From: Stentor roeselii
Lineage: Eukaryota > Ciliophora > Heterotrichea > Heterotrichida > Stentoridae
Assembly: GCA_006503475.1 (NCBI GenBank)
Contig: RSEH01000200.1
Coordinates: 1 to 64,000, forward strand
Direction of reading: 5' to 3'
DNA: 64,000 nt
Positions 56,501 to 61,987 of the stretch are shown one piece after another. The notes under the pieces are model-generated. The model had not been told where the DNA came from and did no database searches. It was given only the letters and a program-made list of their open reading frames with translations. Made by a program: the position numbers and the translations under genes. Within the stretch, counting starts at the first letter, position 1. Every line of letters starts with the position of its first letter.

Positions 56501-57874
56501 GATCATCATCCACCTGAGCTCTTGTTTTTCAATAGAAAAGAAAAAATTTGCATTATCACTGGAAATCACCTGATTACTTCTATCAGCAGTGATTGGAAAG
56601 TTAAAATTATCATACAAGTCATAAAGTGCCTGACAAGCAGGCCGGCCTAGAAGGCCGGCGGTGGTATAAGGAAGTGCTAAGAAGTCATTTTCATTCAGGA
56701 GATTTTCAGACTGAAGAATTTCGATTTCAGCAGAACTTTGAAGGTAATTCTGAGAGTTGAGCAGTTGTTCAACGAGACAAACTAAAAAATACTCAACAGT
56801 GGCAGCCTCGTCAGCAGTTTGAGAGAAGAGATGGTCGAAGACTCGAAAGTCCCAAGCTTTGGCTGCATCGTCAAGACTTGGCAGGTCAAAGTGCCTTCCG
56901 AATTCGCCGTTATAAGAAACAGTTGTGTTTGAAGTGGTTTCTAAGACCTCATGAACGATATATGAAGGAAATAAAGGCCTGCAGGGTGCTGTTTCTTTCC
57001 AAATCAGGTATTTTACATAGAGAACTCCAGTTTCTAAGATGTTTTTCACTAGTTCTGCGATGAATAACTTGCGAAGGTCGGGTTGAGAAGGTGTTTGGAC
57101 TTCTTCTTTCACTTCTTTCACGGTTTTTTTCATTGTTTTGCTTGATCTTAGCTGTTTTTCTGTCTCTTGTTGCATTGTTGACTCGGTTTTGTCGAGTTTT
57201 GTTTCTTCGAGCTTTGCAACTTCGCTTTCCATTCCTTGGTACTTGCTTAGGTCGTAGGTTATTGTTTTTTCTAAAAAGGTTCTTAACGGCGAGTTCTTGT
57301 CTGATTTTTGGAAGGCTTCTCGGAAGTGAGGAAGAATTGAACTTGAACCTGGTGATGACTCATTTCGGATGTAGAAAAAGAACTCGATGTTTATACCGTA
57401 TCTTGCTGTTGTTGTTATTTCTTCGTAGGTTTTAGGGAAGTTTAGCAAGATGTAGGTCCTGTCAGGTTTAATAGGATAGTTGTTAGGTACAGAGACTTCC
57501 GTAAAGACCTGAGAAGTCTGCCTGGATTCAGTCCTCTGAGGTCGATCTTGAACTTCAAGCCTCTGAATTTGGTCTCTTTTTGCTTTTCTCGCCTGCAAGT
57601 CCATAGAATTAACTTTTTCACTCAAAGACTTGGCCAAGGTCTGAATAGGAACAGTTGCTTCAGTGATATTGTTGGCAATATACCCTTTTTCTTTGCTGTA
57701 GTTGAATAAATCCGACCTGGTTATCAGCGAAAATTGAAAGATAGGAAATAATGAAGCTACTTCTGAGAGACTCGCATCCCATTCAATCATTGTGAAGACT
57801 GAAATCCAAGGAGGCAGGGTGGAAAGGTCAATGTCTTCTTCTTGCTTTTTCTCTTCTTTGCGCTTAGCTGGCAT
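53594..57874 (-). CDS. SPAG17: SPAG17/PF6-like axonemal central-pair protein, 1,426 aa
   Basis: The N-terminal part (MPAKRKEEKKQEEDIDLSTLPPWISVFTMIEW, ILLNFPKTYEEITTTARYGINIEFFFYI) and long middle fit the SPAG17/PF6 layout. Residues ~680-780 contain the family's beta-rich sheet-like repeats (SVIRYFEDGSIQVLYANGNIS, FRDDGTVILYYSGHTIVEFHDGTKI). The C-terminus (~1310-1400) is an MSP/ASH domain (LEITPDTANFGNVMVGQVASLILMVKNED, RPGPIAPGMITKFIVEL). PF6 is a scaffold of the C1a projection of the central pair and is required for ciliary beating. At 1,426 residues it is well below the roughly 2,200-2,300 of animal and algal proteins. Confidence 0.82.
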   Translation of the reverse strand: MPAKRKEEKKQEEDIDLSTLPPWISVFTMIEWDASLSEVASLFPIFQFSLITRSDLFNYSKEKGYIANNITEATVPIQTLAKSLSEKVNSMDLQARKAKRDQIQRLEVQDRPQRTESRQTSQVFTEVSVPNNYPIKPDRTYILLNFPKTYEEITTTARYGINIEFFFYIRNESSPGSSSILPHFREAFQKSDKNSPLRTFLEKTITYDLSKYQGMESEVAKLEETKLDKTESTMQQETEKQLRSSKTMKKTVKEVKEEVQTPSQPDLRKLFIAELVKNILETGVLYVKYLIWKETAPCRPLFPSYIVHEVLETTSNTTVSYNGEFGRHFDLPSLDDAAKAWDFRVFDHLFSQTADEAATVEYFLVCLVEQLLNSQNYLQSSAEIEILQSENLLNENDFLALPYTTAGLLGRPACQALYDLYDNFNFPITADRSNQVISSDNANFFFSIEKQELRWMMIINRFEEVISGKTGKNIILDREYGERLSRPVLNATIQSLLKYMPDVVFCKHDGVTLLGFLYDSSGVPSTLWEHSKKIRPNFQDWKEFNMYPSDFYDVDELKIGQISSQEFNLYPSNGGVLKQIKYSVAQKSLKRCIGLFKDWIFGLQDSGNEAFAVIPGYRISADLCSVKLTSKGQVISSTLEEVLLELTETRMKERVSFGGSFEKNRVVTGKASVIRYFEDGSIQVLYANGNISNYDGKWVVTNNKGNLFSEGREVGLVPCASVTDPKTGLRTVFRDDGTVILYYSGHTIVEFHDGTKILTTQEEYLVESPGYAPVKIKKNLEYLVIVDEMTQIRKNNEKIEIFLKNQQEKVTFHKNFLVLSDFVIDLSMSTISCEDSLGNSFQIGLNQEPSQQIIQKSNSFNDFPRLFAIDESGSGVEIFSSENLKNFLSPSSEKLECQVEDKTFSVFYRPLNKQSLEKGHLPDSLLSNYEYSSVFQMIKPSPVFLKSDETTYLGFRFFEKYPKFDLNRRENFKEKYKNYIEWQSKQNQDREFGCSEFSLVSFRIHLKLIRERSQSLQLKTEKNDPEEIIRKLVETHGFSSQRKKTLVKVEEGLERVCESPVRHEKSRKFTFDSRSVSSTMHSFNYFKSPEGVDLSFASYVKSPEIPRKSSETIQKTSENQEKMEKLEKIEKETQEKIKLSKDREAKTSRDEKDLNESFEENPFISLTSKAGKKVVLKPVSGPSVYSQVEKLQKLRESSERTISEEYHMSKNMNFDLIGGLRKSLPHVSALRSTSPATSKINLKYLSTDLMTETKIKTISQTRRSIFKQPNSITHRRESNPGLSKSVFIQDYVNDPFKRLLEITPDTANFGNVMVGQVASLILMVKNEDCTLVRFAVKQPIVKEVRVVYRPGPIAPGMITKFIVELSSKDVGKIAAEFEVLCKSEIYTIPILANVVGDESLLGKNQFRGLSDKVRQRKLPALNKSIA

Positions 57875-58328
57875 TTTTATAACTGGCTTAATTTGAATCA
57901 GGTTTGGCAGGATTTTAGATAAGGAATGATTAGAGGTTGGAATTTTTAGAGGATTTTTCAGTGAGTTGATTGAATTTTATGGTTTTGATGTTTTTATTTT
58001 TAGGTGATTATGTTTTTTGGGTTAATTATTTGAAGTTTTAAGAGAATTTGGTTTGAATTATTTAAATTATTTTTTGGGTGAGAATGTGATTGAGTTTTGA
58101 AGAAATAAATATGATTTAGAAATAAGAATAATGTACTCGTAAAATTTTCAAAATTATTTTAGGTTTGCCTAAGCCTTTTAAAATGATAATAAATAAGATT
58201 ACTCAATATCTAGTTTAATTATATTTCCTTAACCTAAAAATACTCAAACCTGAATCAAGATCCCTAAAAATACTAAAACCTAATCTAGACCCCTAAAAAT
58301 ACTTAAATAAATAATAAAAAATATCAAA
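57875..58328. other. divergent intergenic region with a sharp skew switch
   Basis: 454 nt between the SPAG17 start (minus) and the AKR start (plus). 58021-58080 has 13 G and no C on the + strand; 58261-58320 has 1 G and 12 C. The right end contains a short tandem repeat (separate entry). No ORF seen. Confidence 0.6.
58233..58309 (+). repeat. 29-30-nt tandem repeat, about 2.6 copies
   Basis: Units start at 58233, 58263 and 58292, each with CCTAAAAATACT followed by a variable A/C-rich part containing ACCTGAATC or ACCTAATCT. It ends 20 bp before the AKR start codon. It could be a promoter repeat or replication slippage. Confidence 0.75.
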
Positions 58329-59222
58329 ATGAAACTAAACTCTGGCTTCATCATGCCGAATCTAATCTTCGGTACCTACAAAATAAAAGGCTCAGAAGTG
58401 ATTCCATGTTTAACATCAGCTTACAACTCAGGTTTCCGACACATCGACACAGCAAGTCTCTACGAAAACGAAGAAGACATAGGATCATGGTTAGAATCAA
58501 GTAAAACTCCTCGAGATTCTCTTTTTTTAACAACAAAAATATGGCCAACAGACTATCGTCGAATCTCAGAGGCCTGTTCAACTTCTTTAAAAAAGCTTAA
58601 AACGTCTTATCTTGACCTGCTGTTGCTTCACTGGCCAGTATCACTGAAAGTAAACGCAAGTGCATCAACAATTGTTTCTTTTGACCACATCGACCGTTTT
58701 CCTTTGAGTCAAGCGTGGAGTCAAATGGAGGACCTTTTATCTTCAGGTAAAGTGAGAAGTATTGGAGTGTCTAACTGGAATGTTTCACTTTTAAATGACT
58801 TGTTGAGTACTTGCAGGGTGCCTCCTGCGTGCAATCAAATAGAAATGCATGCTTATAACCAGAAAAAAGAACTTATTGCTTTTTGTCAGGCTTTTCATGT
58901 TGCTCCTGTTGTTTATCGAGTCATTTTTCGACCTCCCGCCAATGAATTTAAATATAAACTTAGGGAATCGCCTTCTGATGATCAAGTTATAAGGAATCTT
59001 GCTTTGAAATATCAGGTTTCCCCTCAACAGCTTTTAATCAAATGGGCATTACAGAGAAATTGTGGTGTTGTTATTAAATCTGCAAATCCGATTAGAATTA
59101 AAGAGAATTGGGATGCTCAGAAGTTTTGTATATCTGATAGTGATATGCAGATAATAAGCGAAATCCCGCACCGAGGAGTATTCACAAACACAGAGAAACT
59201 ACTCGGTCTTTATATCGAATAA
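58329..59222 (+). CDS. aldo-keto reductase, 297 aa
   Basis: The catalytic tetrad is complete: Asp40 and Tyr45 in HIDTASLYENE, Lys70 in TTKIWP and His101 in LLLLHWP. GKVRSIGVSNW, NQIEMHAYNQKKELIAFC and the C-terminal VVIKSANPIRIKEN (cofactor loop) complete the TIM-barrel signature. It reduces aldehydes or ketones with NADPH; the substrate is not predictable. The usual TPLG/YSPLG stretch after strand 7 is altered to APVVYRVIF, which may change the active-site loop. TAA stop; the next gene starts 33 nt later. Confidence 0.95.
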   Translation: MKLNSGFIMPNLIFGTYKIKGSEVIPCLTSAYNSGFRHIDTASLYENEEDIGSWLESSKTPRDSLFLTTKIWPTDYRRISEACSTSLKKLKTSYLDLLLLHWPVSLKVNASASTIVSFDHIDRFPLSQAWSQMEDLLSSGKVRSIGVSNWNVSLLNDLLSTCRVPPACNQIEMHAYNQKKELIAFCQAFHVAPVVYRVIFRPPANEFKYKLRESPSDDQVIRNLALKYQVSPQQLLIKWALQRNCGVVIKSANPIRIKENWDAQKFCISDSDMQIISEIPHRGVFTNTEKLLGLYIE

Positions 59223-59255
59223 TCCAATTCATCCCACAATATCCAAATAAAGTTA

Positions 59256-59690
59256 ATGGAAACAAGTAAAACTCCAGCCATGCCTTCCTCATCAACCAGT
59301 AATTTATTCGAATCTCCATCAAGTCAGAATCTCGGGTCTCCAATAATAAGAAACATTCCAGAACTCAGAACTTCTGAAGGCTTTCAGTTCAGTTTTAACG
59401 AAACTTCAAAAGAGGAATGTAAATGTTCCTGGGAACCTTCTCCTTCCCCTAAACCTGAAAGAGACTTGAATAGTTTTTCATTGGTTGATGAACTATCAAG
59501 CATGCAGAATCAAATCAAGATGATCAACTGGAAACTACACAAAAATATCGAGGTTTTGAAGGAAAAGGAAAAGAAAAATAACAGACTTAAGGAAATTATT
59601 TCTAAACATGAAGCCAAGTCCACCATGCCTACTGACGAAAGTCTGCTTGAAGGAAGATGTTCTTGCAATGACTTTTGTAAAATAAGCTAG
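59256..59690 (+). CDS. hypothetical small coiled-coil protein, 144 aa
   Basis: Lies between the AKR gene (33 nt) and PEX5 (19 nt) on the same strand. The first 70 residues are Ser/Pro-rich and disordered. Residues ~75-125 form a coiled coil (LVDELSSMQNQIKMINWKLHKNIEVLKEKEKKNNRLKEII). There are two cysteine clusters, CKCSWEP and the C-terminal GRCSCNDFCKIS, which might bind a metal or be lipidated. TAG stop. Not recognised. Confidence 0.72.
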   Translation: METSKTPAMPSSSTSNLFESPSSQNLGSPIIRNIPELRTSEGFQFSFNETSKEECKCSWEPSPSPKPERDLNSFSLVDELSSMQNQIKMINWKLHKNIEVLKEKEKKNNRLKEIISKHEAKSTMPTDESLLEGRCSCNDFCKIS

Positions 59691-59709
59691 GATTTATGGG
59701 TTTAATTAA

Positions 59710-60921
59710 ATGGAACCTGGCAAGCTGGAAAATCATGAAATCAGTCAAGTGCTTGATTCTATTCTGACGGGGCCGGAGTATTTGCCAATTAATGAGCATA
59801 TGAATCAGTTTGAAGATGCTTGGGAAGAAGCTCAGGCTGGAGAAAATTGGTCACATCTTGACTCAGCATGGAAAGAAGCGGAAAATCATCACGAAAATAA
59901 TCCCTGGGTTCAGTCAAAACAGATGAGCCAAGATGAGTTTTGTGAGTTTTGGCAGCATTTATGGCCATCCGAAAACTTCCAAGAGATCGAATACACCTTC
60001 GACGAATCAAACCCATTCCTAGGCCGTTCAGACCTTTCAGAATGTCTCTCATCCTCTCTATTATCCGGTCAAATCTCAGAGAGTATCCAAATCCTAGAAG
60101 CCCTAGTCCTAAAGGACCCTTCAAGCTCTGAATGTTGGATCCTTCTCGGCAAGTTAAACGCTGAAAACGACGAAGACAACCATTCAATATCCGCTCTAAA
60201 GCGTGGATATTCGCTGAGCCCATCAGACCCAGAAGCAAAGGCAGCTTTAGGAATCGGTTTAATAAACGCCAAGCAAGGTGAGAGCGCAATGCATCTTTTA
60301 ACCTCTTGGCTCTTATCAAACCCGATCTTCCAGTCCCTGACCTCGTCAAGCGTAGACTTAAAGGACCGTACAATAGACCTGCTGATTCAAGCAAGTAGTT
60401 TAAAGCCAGAAGACTCGAGTCTGCAGCAGGTCCTGGGCTCCTTGTACTTCATGATGAAAGACTACGACTTGGCAGTCAGTGCCTTTGAGAACTCAGTGGC
60501 TCTTGACCCGCAGAATTATTACTCTTGGAATCGACTCGGAGCGGCCTTGGCTCATCAAGGGCAAAATGAAAAAGCGGTCCAAGCTTATCATAAAGCCATT
60601 GAAATCAGGCCGAATTATGTCAGGGCTTGGGCAAATTTGGGAATCGCTCATGCAAATATGGATCGAATGGTTGAAGCTTGTCAGTTTTACTTGTGTGCTT
60701 TGAAATTGAATCCTAAAGCTTTTCATGTTTGGAATTATTTGGTTACTGCTTTTACTTGCTTGAGTAAGGGATAGGTAGGAAGGTTTGATTTGATGGAAAT
60801 GGTGAAAAATTTTGATGTTTTGAGCTTTCAGAATGAGTTTCAGTTTTTGCAGTTTTTAAATTTGAATGATGGGAAAGTTGCTGAGGAATGGGTGGAAGAG
60901 TTTGGGAAGTTACATAATTAG
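59710..60921 (+). CDS. PEX5: PEX5 peroxisomal import receptor, one 15-nt intron near the 3' end
   Basis: CDS is join(59710..60763, 60779..60921), 398 aa. The C-terminal TPR array (from ~125) contains NPFLGRSDLSECLSSSLLSGQISESI, the 7-TPR spacing and YYSWNRLGAALAHQGQNEKAVQAYHKAIEIRPNYVRAWANLGIAHANM, the best-conserved PEX5 stretch. Splicing adds RRFDLMEMVKNFDVLSFQNEFQFL, the usual terminal helices, so the frame's early TAG at 60774 is within the intron. The N-terminal part is short (~120 aa) with two or three W-rich motifs (FEDAWEEAQ, LDSAWKEAE, FWQHLW). PEX5 binds PTS1 cargo and docks at the peroxisome. Its stop overlaps the stop of the convergent CK1 gene. Confidence 0.93.
60764..60778 (+). 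other. 15-nt spliceosomal intron (phase 1) in PEX5
   Basis: gtaagggataggtag, containing the in-frame TAG. Splicing restores a canonical PEX5 C-terminus. Confidence 0.94.
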
Positions 60922-61976
60922 ATTATTGTGCATTTTGATTTTAGGTCTTCTTCTTTGGATGGAGGGAGTTGAGGGTTGCTTGTGTCTTGCAGTTCGACCA
61001 TACTTTCATCTTGAACAACTTTACTCTCATTCAAAAGGTTATTATTCCTAAGATCTTCAATCAACTTGCTCCTAAGAGGTTTATTTTTCCGATAATTCCT
61101 CACAGTCCAGTCAAAAATAAAATCATTCGCCATTTTTTCCTTACTAAGCAAGCTCTTAACAAGTCCTTTCAAATATCCATAATCCGGTTTTTCTTCAAAC
61201 TTAAGCGATCTCGAATAGCTAAAAATCGCTAAAATTTCCTGAGGCAGTTCATTCAAACTTCCATCAACAGTCAAATTTTTCTTCATTTCTAAGATTTTCG
61301 CATATTTTTCTTCTTTACTTCCAGTCAACCCCTGCCAAGGCAGACATCCATTCAACAAATAAGCAAGAACATAAAACAAGCTTTCAATATCATCTCTTCT
61401 CGAAACTTCAATTCCCATGAGTCCAGCAGCAGAAGCATATCGAGCAGTCCCAAGTAGTTTTTTTCCTTGTTTGATTGGAATATGAGCTAAACTTTTAGTA
61501 TCTCTAAACTTTTTCGACAGTCCAAAGTCGACGAGGTAGATGACATGGCTTCTCTGTCCAAGACCTATGAGGAAGTTTTCAGGTCTAATGTCTCGATGAA
61601 CGAAGTTCTTTCCATGAAGTCCTTCAATACGAGAAAAAAGCTGCTCCGCAATCATCAAAACCGTTTTCAAAGAGAATTTTTGGTTGCAGTAAGTAAAAAG
61701 ATCCTCAAGTGAAGGACCGAGAAGGTCCATGACCATGACATTGTATTCACCTTCACTTCCAAACCAAAAAACATTAGGAATTCCTTCAACATCCTGAAGC
61801 ATTTTCAAAATTTTCGCCTCATAAGAAAGTTGAAGTTTAACTACATCCACCGACTCCAACTTCACAGCAACTTCTTCCCCATTTTGAACATTACAAGCTT
61901 GAAAAACCTCAGAAGACGTACCTTTCGCGATTCTCCTTCCAAGCCGGTACTTTGATCCAACTCTAACCTCCAGCAT
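60918..61976 (-). CDS. divergent CK1 paralogue with C-terminal CaaX box, 352 aa
   Basis: Similar to the CK1 at 46432 over the whole kinase domain. It keeps VAVKLE (Lys39), DFGLSKKFRD (Asp150), LGTARYASA and IEVSRRDDIESLFYVLAYLLNGCLPWQGL. Differences are telling: the glycine loop is IAKGTSSEVFQ (CK1 copy: [11 protein letters not shown]), and the catalytic loop is HRDIRPENF with Arg131 in place of the usual Lys. Activity may be altered or lost. The tail ends in SKCTII, a CaaX box, which I infer to be prenylated for membrane anchoring; in animals CK1 gamma is membrane-anchored by palmitoylation instead. Confidence 0.92.
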   Translation of the reverse strand: MLEVRVGSKYRLGRRIAKGTSSEVFQACNVQNGEEVAVKLESVDVVKLQLSYEAKILKMLQDVEGIPNVFWFGSEGEYNVMVMDLLGPSLEDLFTYCNQKFSLKTVLMIAEQLFSRIEGLHGKNFVHRDIRPENFLIGLGQRSHVIYLVDFGLSKKFRDTKSLAHIPIKQGKKLLGTARYASAAGLMGIEVSRRDDIESLFYVLAYLLNGCLPWQGLTGSKEEKYAKILEMKKNLTVDGSLNELPQEILAIFSYSRSLKFEEKPDYGYLKGLVKSLLSKEKMANDFIFDWTVRNYRKNKPLRSKLIEDLRNNNLLNESKVVQDESMVELQDTSNPQLPPSKEEDLKSKCTII

Positions 61977-61987
61977 TTCTAATAAAA
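61977..61987. promoter_or_regulatory. 11-bp divergent inter-start region
   Basis: The start codons of the CK1 paralogue (minus) and DNAI4 (plus) are separated by 11 bp (ttctaataaaa). Any shared promoter must overlap the coding sequence. Both gene calls are strong, so the spacing is secure unless one true start is further in. Confidence 0.6.

Noticed and set aside
59789-60394. 201-codon antisense frame opposite PEX5
   Set aside because: Leu/Arg/Gly-rich shadow of the TPR coding sequence; PEX5 on the plus strand is certain.
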